A program made the position numbers and the translations under genes. This document shows, one piece after another, positions 27,061 through 35,246 of a stretch of DNA of 41,164 nucleotides. Below the pieces are notes generated by a model, which was not told the origin of the DNA, searched no databases, and saw nothing but the letters and a program-made list of their open reading frames with translations. Every line of letters begins with the position of its first letter. The stretch's first letter is position 1. Origin of the DNA: Chrysochromulina tobinii (Eukaryota > Haptophyta > Prymnesiales > Chrysochromulinaceae). The stretch is from NCBI GenBank assembly GCA_001275005.1, contig JWZX01003386.1:1-41164 (forward strand). Direction: 5' to 3'.

Positions 27061-27873
27061 GGGTCAGTTAGGTACCTGGTCGCTACGTGTGAGCTCGGTG
27101 CCGGCGGCAAACCGTGCGGCTCCGTGGCACAGAAGCCCGTGAATACAGCGCTCCCGCCCACCACTGGCCACCGTCCGACCACTGCCCGACCACCATCGGC
27201 TATCGTCCAGCAGTTTGCTCCAGAGCTGCAGTATGGGCGGGTCTCGGGCTCCGTCACGCTGACCGAGCAACCCAATGGCGACACTCTGATCGCGTGGGAT
27301 GTCACTGGCCTGTCTCCAGGAGAGCACGGCTTCCACATTCACGAGAGCGCCGACTTCAGCAACGGCTGCGTCTCCGCCGGACCTCACTATAACCCTTTTG
27401 GTACGCCCCTTGTCACGAGCCCCTTTGGCACGCGATTGATCCGCTACCCTGATGTGACTGACTCCCCGTGGACCGCCACGAACGCAGGCAAGAACCACGG
27501 CGGTCCCAACGACAAGGACCGCCACGTGGGCGATCTCGGGAACATCAAAGCAGACGTGACTGGCCGTGCAAAGGGCCAGATGATCGACAGCCTCGTCAAG
27601 CTGAGGGGACCGTATAGCGTCATCGGGCGCAGCATGATGGTCCACGCGGACCCCGATGACCTTGGCCGCGGCGACAACTCGAAGGCGCACGAGCCTGGGC
27701 CGCCGAAGAACGGTTTCGTCTCGAAGATCACGGGCAATGCAGGCGCTCGCCTAGTGTGCGGTGAGATCAAGCTTGCTGGCGCTCCGGGCAGCTCGAAATC
27801 AGCCGTCGCAGCGTGCTGCGACACACCTGCTGGGTCGCCAACCAAATCATCATCATCCCCAACCAAGAAATAG
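27040..27873 (+). CDS. SOD: Cu/Zn superoxide dismutase (two exons)
   Basis: This enzyme converts superoxide to oxygen and hydrogen peroxide. Coding exons are 27040-27400 and 27488-27873. The mature-type domain starts near GRVSGSVTLTEQPNGDTLIA. Metal ligands are all present after splicing: GFHIHE (two copper His), AGPHYNPFGKNHGGPND (bridging and zinc His), DRHVGDLGN (zinc His and Asp), and MMVHADPDDLG (copper His). The usual disulfide cysteines appear in SNGCVSAG and GARLVCGEI. The unspliced frame has no stop but carries a 29-residue foreign insert exactly where the zinc loop should be continuous. About 70 residues precede the domain; the leader (ATG 27040) is not a clear targeting peptide, so the true 5' end is uncertain. 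The tail is Ser/Lys-rich. Confidence 0.88.
   Translation: MWAAIGRGSVRYLVATCELGAGGKPCGSVAQKPVNTALPPTTGHRPTTARPPSAIVQQFAPELQYGRVSGSVTLTEQPNGDTLIAWDVTGLSPGEHGFHIHESADFSNGCVSAGPHYNPFGTPLVTSPFGTRLIRYPDVTDSPWTATNAGKNHGGPNDKDRHVGDLGNIKADVTGRAKGQMIDSLVKLRGPYSVIGRSMMVHADPDDLGRGDNSKAHEPGPPKNGFVSKITGNAGARLVCGEIKLAGAPGSSKSAVAACCDTPAGSPTKSSSSPTKK
27401..27487 (+). other. GT-AG intron in Cu/Zn SOD, 87 nt, phase 1, stop-free
   Basis: The boundaries are TTTTG|GTACGC and AACGCAG|GCAAG. Removal turns the interrupted zinc loop into PFGKNHGGPND, matching the family. A branch-point-like GTGACTGAC lies at 27454-27462, 25 nt before the AG. Length is a multiple of three, so an unspliced mRNA would still be translated through. 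Confidence 0.88.
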
Positions 27874-29094
27874 AGCAACGGCGAGTGACACAGCAGTGCA
27901 TCTCTGCTCGGTCGCACAGCGTGAAGGACTGCGGCGAGGGCAATCTTCATTTACTTCATATGGCATCCCATGGGTGTGCAAAGTGTGCACCCCCTTGGGG
28001 TGTACTGCGCTGGACGCGCCGCTGGCGAATCGGCGAGGATAAGTGCTGTACTTCAACTGTCTCCAATGTGACGGTATAGAGCGACATCAGACTCTCGCGC
28101 AGCGTACCCGCCGCCCGGCCGCGCGGGCCGGATAAACTGGACCGAAGGATAATATAAGTCAACCGTACGGGGATACCCGAGACCCGGGACCGTTGGCGAC
28201 GTGTGTGACGCTTGACCGAATTAAATTGTATGAAAATTAATACGAAATACCGCCCGCCCCCCCACCCGCCACCGACGCGGTGCGCCCGAGGGCGAGGGCG
28301 CCGAGGCCGATTTGCGACGTTTTTATTAGTGACTTAATCCGCGCTTAAAAGTTAAATAGCGGTCTATAGCCAGGTGCTTGCTGGATCCGCTGCTTCGCTC
28401 CGTAAGTAAGTAAGTAAGTAAACAACGCCAACTGGCAGCGTACACGTGGCGAGGGGGTCTCCGCCCCAGGCATACGAAGCGTGTAGCTCTACACGGCGTG
28501 TTCGCTGCTTCGCTCCGGTTGGCGGTTTGGCTTTGGGTTTTTCCATATTGGCCTTTTAAAAAAGACGTCCGCGCGTTTCTAACGCCTTTTGGCGTACGTG
28601 GCCGCGGGGGGCCGCGACGGTCAAGTAGCCGCGGGGGGGGCGCGGGGCCGATCAGTGGCGGGGCTGCCGGCGCGCACCGCGCGTCCCGCCGGCAACACAG
28701 CGACACACATGCCACGCGGACACGCCACGCGGACCGCGCCACGCCACACGGCACACGGCAGTCACGAGTCGGCACATGCCCATGTCACCGTGAACTGTCA
28801 CCGCCATATCGATATCCCCCGCGCATGGCATCCTCGCCGCGACTGCCGCCAGCCTCACCAACAAAAAGCGTGTACCGTGGCGCGGGAGCACAACCACCTA
28901 CCCGCACACCCTACCACGCGGCGCGGCAGCCGAGCCGTGGTCTATGAGAAAGCAGTTACCACACCCGAGGGGCGCTCTGCTCCGTATCGGCGCGTGACAC
29001 GGGCAAGCGCCTCAAGCAAGACCCGAGACCCGAGACTGCCAATCACAGGGCACAAGTCCATTGGTTCTGGTACGCAAGCTTTGGGCGCCGAAGG
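27874..29094. other. 1.2-kb convergent intergenic region with simple and short repeats
   Basis: This lies between the 3' ends of SOD and the CobT fusion. It contains a (GTAA)5 run at 28402-28421. The 15-mer CGCTGCTTCGCTCCG occurs directly repeated at 28388-28402 and 28503-28517. A minus-strand frame at 28326-28775 reads TPKGVRNARTSFLKGQYGKT and YAASWRCLLTYLLTERS, with no recognised family. The frame crosses the repeats and looks more like an interspersed element remnant than a gene. No RNA gene is seen. Confidence 0.4.
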
Positions 29095-31017
29095 CTACCG
29101 CGGCAGGCGCGGGCGCACCACGACCACGCATGCGAGTAGCAGCGATGCCATGGCGAGGGTCACCTTGGAACGCAGACTCCATGCGGCACGAAGTTTCGAG
29201 TCCTCGAGCAGCGGAGCGGGGCTGCCGAGCGTCAGTGCCGCTTGCAGCGTGGCCATCTGACAAGGGATCGCCGCCGCCGCGTGCAGCATAGGCAACGCGA
29301 GTGCGGCTCCGGATGCTTCTCCCAGCCGGAGGTCCATTGAGAGCGCCACACGCGCCCCAAGCGCGTTCGCGAGTACGGCGCCCCCACGTGCCCCTTGCAT
29401 GCTCGGCTCTTCGGCCAGGGCCGTTGAGAAGACCATGGCCCGTCGGCAATCGGGGTGAAGCCGCACCGCGCACAGGGCCGCGACCGCGCTGATGAACCCA
29501 TCGACCACCGCGACAACGCCGGCCCTCTCCGCCTCGATGTAGGCGCCAGCCATCGCAGCAAGCTCGAACCCCCCGAGGCGACGCAACGCCTCTTTTGCCC
29601 TGGCGCTCGGCGTGGGCGCGAACTCGAGCGCAGACTGGTGGTTCGCACAGCAGACGCTGACCACCGCCTCCTTGTGCCGCAGGCCCGCGTCGTCGAGCCC
29701 TGTACCGCGTCCGCAGCACTCGCAAGGAGCCACACCAGTCAGGGCCGCCAACAGAGCGGCCGCGGAGGTGGTGTTGCCGATGCCCACTTCGCCGATAGCG
29801 ATCACCCGCGCGCCGCGTCGCGCCACCTCCTCGCGCACGCACGCGCGCCCAAGCTCAAGCGCGGCCTCTACGCCCTCCTCGTCCATCGCCGGCGAGGTGC
29901 GCATGTCGGCCGTGCCCTTAGCCAGCTTGGCGTGGCGCACACGGATGGAAGAGGATCCCGGCTGCACGTCGTCCACCACACCGTCGATGCCGCAGTCGAC
30001 GACGGTCAATGCGGCACCCGCCGCTCGCGCCAGCACGCCCGTCGCGGAGACGCCAGCTGCCAAGGCGCGGAACACAGCGCACGTGACGAGTTGCGGGAAT
30101 GGAGAGATGGACGGGTCGCAGCGCTTGACGCCGTGGTCGGCGCAGAAGACGATGACGCTCTGCGGAGTGGCCACAGGGCTCAGGGTACGCTGCATACGGC
30201 ACAGAACGAGCGACCACTCCTCGAGCAGCCCGAGCGAGCCCGGCGGCTTCGCAAGGGAGTCCATGCGAGCTTTCGAGCGCGTGTCTATCGACATTGCCGC
30301 TTCCGCCTCCGCGGCTGCTGCCGCTGCCACATCTGCCGATGCCGCCTCTGCCGCCTCTGCCGCTGCTGCCACTGCTGCCGCCTCTGCCTCCGCCTTCGTC
30401 TCCGCCTGTGCTACCGCGTCCGCCGCTGCCACCGCTACCGCCGCCTCTACTACGACCAACTCGGCCTCCAAGGACCTGGTCGCAGGCGACTTGATGTCAG
30501 GGGACATGGTCGCAGGAGACTTTGCTTCAGGCGTCCACGTCCAGTCACGGACGCCGCCGACTCGTCTCGGCGTCCACGTCGCAGCCTCCCCCGTTTGACA
30601 GGGCGCGTCGAGAAAGCTTCGGAGCGACTCGGGCCCCACGCCCGGCGCCTCGAAGCGCAAGGCAAACAGATGCACCCACGCTTGCAACATGTCCTGCATC
30701 TGCTTCGAGCGGTTCGCGAGAAAAGCCGGGTCGAGGCGATTGAACTGCAGCCAGCTGTGCGGTTCGAGGCGCGGCAGGACATCCCGGGAGCGCCTGAGTG
30801 CATCTCCGTCGCTCGCCCGCAGGGCGCTCTCGAGCGCGCGAAGGTCGGACCAACGCCTGAGTGTCTCCCACTGTCGGCCGCTCTCGGAGGTGGTCGACAC
30901 CCGATACACGACGTACGGCTCCTTTGCGTTTCGATCCTTGTCGTTGCTGCGCACGATTTCGAAGCCGAGCACGCGCACCGATGGCGCGGCTTCTTGGAGA
31001 GGCTCGGGGATGCCCAT
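29095..31017 (-). CDS. cobT: PX domain - CobT (nicotinate-nucleotide:dimethylbenzimidazole phosphoribosyltransferase) - membrane-anchor fusion
   Basis: CobT activates the lower-ligand base of cobalamin by making alpha-ribazole phosphate from nicotinate mononucleotide and dimethylbenzimidazole. The start at ATG 31017 gives 640 residues. Residues about 14-138 form a PX phosphoinositide-binding domain (VRVLGFEIVRSNDKD, WETLRRWSDLRALESALRAS, RSKQMQDMLQAWVHL). Residues about 140-240 are Ala/Glu-rich linker. CobT spans about 252-600: MDSLAKPPGSLGLLEEWSL, VIVFCADHGVKRCDPSISPF, GEVGIGNTTSAAALLAALTG, GRGTGLDDAGLRHKEAV and LRLGEASGAALALPMLHAAA with the catalytic Glu. The last about 25 residues are a hydrophobic helix with basic flanks (VTLAMASLLLACVVVV), a tail anchor. 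The frame is continuous; a separate CobT starting at internal ATG 30294 is the alternative. It is divergent from the TTLL-like gene. Confidence 0.88.
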   Translation of the reverse strand: MGIPEPLQEAAPSVRVLGFEIVRSNDKDRNAKEPYVVYRVSTTSESGRQWETLRRWSDLRALESALRASDGDALRRSRDVLPRLEPHSWLQFNRLDPAFLANRSKQMQDMLQAWVHLFALRFEAPGVGPESLRSFLDAPCQTGEAATWTPRRVGGVRDWTWTPEAKSPATMSPDIKSPATRSLEAELVVVEAAVAVAAADAVAQAETKAEAEAAAVAAAAEAAEAASADVAAAAAAEAEAAMSIDTRSKARMDSLAKPPGSLGLLEEWSLVLCRMQRTLSPVATPQSVIVFCADHGVKRCDPSISPFPQLVTCAVFRALAAGVSATGVLARAAGAALTVVDCGIDGVVDDVQPGSSSIRVRHAKLAKGTADMRTSPAMDEEGVEAALELGRACVREEVARRGARVIAIGEVGIGNTTSAAALLAALTGVAPCECCGRGTGLDDAGLRHKEAVVSVCCANHQSALEFAPTPSARAKEALRRLGGFELAAMAGAYIEAERAGVVAVVDGFISAVAALCAVRLHPDCRRAMVFSTALAEEPSMQGARGGAVLANALGARVALSMDLRLGEASGAALALPMLHAAAAIPCQMATLQAALTLGSPAPLLEDSKLRAAWSLRSKVTLAMASLLLACVVVVRPRLPR

Positions 31018-31759
31018 CGCCCAGCGCTCCAGCCGCAAGTTACGGAGGACGGGCGTCCAGGTCACCGTCCGCCTCAGCTCCTCCCGTGTGGCAAGTCTCC
31101 CTTAGTGCCGGTAAATCCGCGATGACATTGGGCTTATCTTCGATAACCGCAGTCTCGCCGGCCACCGAAGCGCTTGACGCGCCGGCTCCCATTGTCGTGC
31201 GAAGATGGTCGCGGTTGTCCCAGGGTTCGGGCGATGTCCGATGAGGAGAATCTAAGAATCTTTCTCAACACATGCCGAATCCTAACGGTTGAAAAACACC
31301 AAGGCCCGGGGGGTGCCAGGATACACACGGGACTCATGGGCGCAGACGGGCACACGGATCTTACAGACGTGGATCAACCTCACAACCATCCCAACCCACC
31401 AGTGACGCACACACTCACTTTCTACACTCCGCCGCGGCCGACTCAACAGCAGCACCCCCCAAAATGCCGGTATCGGTTCAAAAACACCGGGGGGAGCCGG
31501 TACCCCGCGTACGTGTGCCGGTACCGGCACGCGCTGAGTCGGTCGCTGCGGCACATGGGGTGTTACGGTGTTTTTCAATACATGTATATTTTCAAGAAGC
31601 GCACCTGTGCATGTCGAGGAATTGTTCAAGTTCAAGTTACTACATAAACAACAGACAACCTAACGGAAGCCTATCGAATGAGATGAACTTGAACTTGAAC
31701 TTGAACTTGAACTTGAGGAATTGCATGTATTCAGAATATTGTAAACTGTTCAAAAGGAA
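31018..31759. promoter_or_regulatory. CobT-fusion / TTLL divergent region rich in inverted repeats
   Basis: This 742-bp gap contains a perfect 12-bp inverted pair, TTGAAAAACACC at 31289-31300 and its complement at 31567-31578. A near-copy GGTTCAAAAACACC sits at 31475-31488. A perfect 16-bp palindrome, GTGCCGGTACCGGCAC, lies at 31515-31530. TACATGTA is at 31579-31586. From 31685 to 31716 there is a (GAACTT)n run, with complementary CAAGTTCAAGTT near 31627-31640. The frames crossing it are shadow-like. It may hold a small non-autonomous element plus both promoters. Confidence 0.45.
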
Positions 31760-33790
31760 ATGAGCGGTGGAATGTTGGGTCACTCACCAATGCCAAGGCC
31801 GCGAAGTACGACGCACGCACGCACGCGTAGAATCGCCAATGTACGACAGGGCATGGCAGCGGACACGGTCGTTAGAACGAAGACGCCCATGTCGAGCGCC
31901 AGCGGCACGCGCCTTGCGGCACTCGCATGCCTTGCGGTCAACGCGGTGCTGGTCGCACACAATGAGCTGCTGCGCTCGGAGCTTCCGGTGGGCTTCCGGC
32001 CACGTCGCTTCTTGCTAGATCGCCTCAGGGCGACGCTCGGCTACGATGTTGAGCCACACTACCCGACGCATGTGGCGGCGCTCATCGCTCGGCTGCGCGC
32101 GCTGACTGCCAGGCAAGCGGAAGGCGAGCGGCGCATATTCCGCGTTGACCGCTCGCGCGCCGACTACCGTGTGACCGTCGCCGAGGCCCTCGAGGCGCTC
32201 GGGCTGCGCACCGCCAACGATACTGACTCGTGGGACTTTGACGTCTACTGGGGCAACCAATGGACTGAGCACGCAGCATTCCTCGACCCGCGCCTCGCGC
32301 CACACATTCTCGTGAGCTCGGTGCTCGGATTGATGGCTGAGACACTCGGCGACAAGGGCTTTCTCGGCCACGCGCTGCAGCTCTGCGCGGCGCAGTTCGG
32401 CCACGAGGCCTGCGACTTCATCCCGCCAATCTACGCGATGCCACACCAGATGGCGCGATGGCGCGAGGCATTTCGAACGCACCGGTACTGGATGCGCAAG
32501 GACAAGAAGGTGTGGGGCTCGGCGAGCGTGAGCATCCTCTCGTCGCTCAAGCAGCTGCCAGCCGAAGGCACGAGCTACCTGCTGCAGCAGTACGTGGCGC
32601 GTCCGCTGCTGTGGCAGGGCTTCAAGCATGACCTACGCCTATGGGCCGTCCTGACGTCAGTACGCCCACTGCGTCTCTACCTGCTCCAGGATGGCTGGGC
32701 ACGCATTGCCGCGCGCCGGTACGACGCGGAGGGGCTCGAGACCAACGCGGAGGATGTGTGCATGCACCTGACGGCCACCTACTGCGCCGAGGTGCCGACG
32801 GACTCTCTGCGCCTGATGCGCACCAACCTTGGCACCTACAGGAACGGCCTCGCGACCCACAGTCCATTTGCACGCGAGCTGTGGCCTGCCATCGAACGCG
32901 CGATCCTCAAGACGGTGCTGTTCGCTGCGCCGCTGCTCGAGGGGTATGAGGCGATGCTGAGCACGGAAGGCGCGTCGTATCGGCGCTTCGGTTTCCTCTC
33001 CCTCGACCTCATCTTGACGGCCACGGGCGCGGCGTACGTTGAGGAGGTGAACACCAATGGCTTCCTCTTGGGTACGCGTATCCCCAACGGCTGGCAGTAC
33101 ACGCTGGATGCCATGACGACGCTTGGGCTTGGCGGCTACCCTCGCCGTCCCGAGTACGCGCGCCGCCTCGAGGCGGCCGTCGCCGAGTTGTGCGATGTTG
33201 GCGGAACCGACGGCACCGATGGCGCTGACGACGGCGCTGGCGGCGGCGGCAACGGCGGCAGCCACGGCGGCAACGGCGACAGCCATAATGGCGGCAACGG
33301 CTCCAGCGGCGGCGGCGGCCACGGCCGGTTTCCGCGCCGCCGATTTCATTGCTCCGACGCCGAGCTGGAAGCGATGCAACGGCTGGTGGATGAGAGTGAG
33401 CACTCAGGCCAATTTGAAAGGATCTTCCCCCCCTCGACGCGTGCGCAGCTCGACGCTCTTGGACCGCTCGCCGCGGGCGCGACTTCAAGTCCCTTGGCAG
33501 CTCTCTCCGCGGAACTCGCGATCCGAATGTACGACAACGACGAAGAGGCGGCGCGGCGCGCGGCTCTCGTGACCGAGCAGTCCGAGAATGCCGAGGATCG
33601 CAAGCCATGGGACCGGTATGGCCTCGATGGCCCTTGGGGCCAAGCCAAGGCCGCCGTGCGCGAGGAGAATCGGGCGCTGATGGCTTCGATACGTGCCGCG
33701 CGCAACTTGCCCCCTGAGTCTGAGGCGGAGACCAACGGCAACGAGGCCAACGACGATGGCGCCGGCGGCGCCGGCGTCACTTCTGAATAG
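31760..33790 (+). CDS. Divergent tubulin-tyrosine-ligase-like (TTLL) protein with N-terminal signal anchor
   Basis: TTLL enzymes are ATP-grasp ligases that add amino acids to tubulin or other proteins. From ATG 31760 the protein has 676 residues; the ATG at 31889 (codon 44) sits directly before a hydrophobic stretch (LAALACLAVNAVLVA), a likely signal anchor. The TTLL core covers about residues 180-470: YWMRKDKKVWGSASVSIL in the ATP-loop position, YLLQQYVARPLLWQGFKHDL, RLWAVLTSVRPLRLYLLQDG, and FGFLSLDLILTATGAAYVEE followed by VNTNG for the metal-binding Glu/Asn. The usual K.RGxG loop and the LTN motif (here HLTATY) are altered. After residue 480 comes a Gly/Asn/Ser-rich repeat linker and an acidic helical tail. 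The anchor predicts a luminal or membrane location, unlike typical TTLLs, so the substrate is unknown. Confidence 0.72.
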   Translation: MSGGMLGHSPMPRPRSTTHARTRRIANVRQGMAADTVVRTKTPMSSASGTRLAALACLAVNAVLVAHNELLRSELPVGFRPRRFLLDRLRATLGYDVEPHYPTHVAALIARLRALTARQAEGERRIFRVDRSRADYRVTVAEALEALGLRTANDTDSWDFDVYWGNQWTEHAAFLDPRLAPHILVSSVLGLMAETLGDKGFLGHALQLCAAQFGHEACDFIPPIYAMPHQMARWREAFRTHRYWMRKDKKVWGSASVSILSSLKQLPAEGTSYLLQQYVARPLLWQGFKHDLRLWAVLTSVRPLRLYLLQDGWARIAARRYDAEGLETNAEDVCMHLTATYCAEVPTDSLRLMRTNLGTYRNGLATHSPFARELWPAIERAILKTVLFAAPLLEGYEAMLSTEGASYRRFGFLSLDLILTATGAAYVEEVNTNGFLLGTRIPNGWQYTLDAMTTLGLGGYPRRPEYARRLEAAVAELCDVGGTDGTDGADDGAGGGGNGGSHGGNGDSHNGGNGSSGGGGHGRFPRRRFHCSDAELEAMQRLVDESEHSGQFERIFPPSTRAQLDALGPLAAGATSSPLAALSAELAIRMYDNDEEAARRAALVTEQSENAEDRKPWDRYGLDGPWGQAKAAVREENRALMASIRAARNLPPESEAETNGNEANDDGAGGAGVTSE

Positions 33791-34004
33791 TGAGAGTTAC
33801 TTTCTACTTAGGGCGTTACCTCGCTCCTCGGAACCTCGCGCGTCTAAGGACTAAGTGTTACCGCTCCGCTGCCTGCGGGCGTGTATTACGAGCTACGGCG
33901 ACGGCGGCCTCGTACGCCCACTCGAGGCCTCGCGCCGCGAACGGGCGGTGCGGCATCCGCGCAACGCGGTCGCGGACAAGACATACAACTCGAGAGCACG
34001 TCAC

Positions 34005-34211
34005 ACGAGGAGCGGGCGCGGTCCGCGGCGCGAGACGAGGCTCGAGGGCGGACCGCCGGGGCTCCGAGTCCGCTACGAAAGGACACAAGGCTGAGATGAT
34101 AGGTCCCACGAGAGCGGGCGCGGTCCGCGGCGCGAGACGAGGCTCGAGGGCGGACCGCCGGGGCTCCGAGTCCGCTACCGGAAAGGACACAAGGCTGAGA
34201 TGATAGGTCCC
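34005..34211. repeat. About 103-bp tandem duplication
   Basis: Two nearly identical units lie head to tail: 34005-34107 and 34108-34211. They differ by one base near the start (ACGAGGAGCG versus ACGAGAGCG) and a two-base insertion (CTACGAAAGG versus CTACCGGAAAGG). Each ends with GCTGAGATGATAGGTCCC and contains GGTCCGCGGCGCG. Confidence 0.85.
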
Positions 34212-34231
34212 AGGGGACCTATCATCTCAGC
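34194..34231. repeat. Perfect 18-bp inverted repeat with 2-nt spacer
   Basis: The end of the second tandem unit, GCTGAGATGATAGGTCCC (34194-34211), is followed after AG by its exact reverse complement (34214-34231). It could extrude as a cruciform, fold as an RNA hairpin, or mark an inverted-repeat terminus or insertion footprint. Confidence 0.85.
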
Positions 34232-34402
34232 GGGCCATCCCGCTCAGCGGCTAAAATGTAACCTTGATGTGACAAATAACCTTTCGTGTCTAGTAGCCCG
34301 AACTCGGATTCGACACAGCGCACAGCGCAGTGAGATAAAAGCATAAAACAGACACAGATGTTTCCATTTGACAGGCCCGGCCGCTAGAGCTTCGACGCGA
34401 CT

Positions 34403-34930
34403 TTACTCGTCATCGTCGAGCAGGTCGTCGAGCGGGTTGTCGCCACGCTTCTTCATGATGCGGTAGAACTCGTCGGGGTTGATCTCGCCGTCGCCATCGC
34501 GGTCGGCCTGGTCGATCATGTCCTGCAGCTCCTCCTCGGTCATGTTCTCGCCGAGCTCCTTGGCGACGCGCTTGAGGTTCTTGAACGAGATCTTGCCGGT
34601 GGAATCGTCGTCGAAGAGCTTGAAGACCTTGAGGATCTCCTCCTTCGTGTCCTTCTCGCCCATCTTGCCGGTCATCATCTCGAGGAACTCGGGGAACTCA
34701 ATGTGGCCCGAGCCGTCCGCGTCAATGTCCGTGATCATCTTGCGGAGCTCCTCCTTCTTGACCTCGAAGCCGAGAGCGCGCATCGCGGCCTTGAGCTCAC
34801 GGTAGTCAATGGAGCCGGAGTGGTCCGTGTCGAACAGATTGAACGCCTCACGGATCTCCTCAATCTGCTCCTCGGACAGCCCGGGCTTCTTGGCCTTTCC
34901 CTTGCTTGCTGGGGTGGCACCGCGACGCAT
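34403..34930 (-). CDS. CETN: Centrin (caltractin), four EF-hands
   Basis: Centrin is a calcium-binding protein of basal bodies, centrioles and contractile fibres, also found in nuclear complexes. Starting at ATG 34930 it has 175 residues with the short basic N-terminus and [19 protein letters not shown] entry typical of centrins. EF-hand loops lie at about 34-45 ([12 protein letters not shown]), 70-81 ([12 protein letters not shown] lies across the loop start), 107-118 ([12 protein letters not shown]) and 143-154 ([12 protein letters not shown]). Loops 1, 2 and 4 have good calcium ligands; loop 3 starts DDDSTG and looks weaker. The C-terminus is acidic ([11 protein letters not shown]) instead of the KTSLY/F-like end of many centrins. 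It is divergent from the coiled-coil gene, with 316 bp between start codons. Confidence 0.95.
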   Translation of the reverse strand: MRRGATPASKGKAKKPGLSEEQIEEIREAFNLFDTDHSGSIDYRELKAAMRALGFEVKKEELRKMITDIDADGSGHIEFPEFLEMMTGKMGEKDTKEEILKVFKLFDDDSTGKISFKNLKRVAKELGENMTEEELQDMIDQADRDGDGEINPDEFYRIMKKRGDNPLDDLLDDDE

Positions 34931-35018
34931 GATGCTAAGTGGTTCTGCGCGGAAGGAGACGATCGGCGAGCGTTCAGAGAAAAGGGTCAACTGCACGTTC
35001 GTTGTAGGCGTACGCAGG

Positions 35019-35060
35019 GAACAAAGGCCTTCGCATCACGAACAAAGGCCTTCGCATCAC
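35019..35060. repeat. Two exact 21-bp tandem units upstream of centrin
   Basis: The unit beginning GAACAAAGGCCTTCG and ending CATCAC occurs at 35019-35039 and 35040-35060 with no spacer. A partial third start (GAACCTTGCG) follows. It lies in the centrin / coiled-coil divergent promoter, 89-130 bp upstream of the centrin ATG, and each unit contains the palindrome AAGGCCTT. Confidence 0.8.
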
Positions 35061-35246
35061 GAACCTTGCGCACGAACCTAGGCGAACACGTTACCGGTAC
35101 GCGGATGATGAAGTCCGTCATCACGCAAAACATAAAGCGACCGAAAGATAACTTGTAAACAACCTCTGAAACCCCAGGGGTAGGGACGGTGTTGGAGAGG
35201 CGAACTTATTTCTTGAGTAATTGGCCGGCTCGATCGCCAGCCGTCC

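Larger units (their letters stand above)
33791..34402. other. Convergent intergenic region holding a tandem repeat and palindrome
   Basis: This 612-bp region lies between the 3' ends of the TTLL-like and centrin genes. Frames over it encode Arg-rich shadows. The repeats are listed separately; the rest shows nothing recognisable. Confidence 0.4.

Noticed and set aside
30294-31017. Reading PX and CobT as two separate genes
   Set aside because: The frame is unbroken and the space between domains is only a low-complexity linker; kept as the stated alternative, not the preferred model.
29455-31125. 556-codon + strand frame opposite the CobT fusion
   Set aside because: Antisense to well-conserved PX and CobT domains; rich in Arg, Cys and His, no family features.
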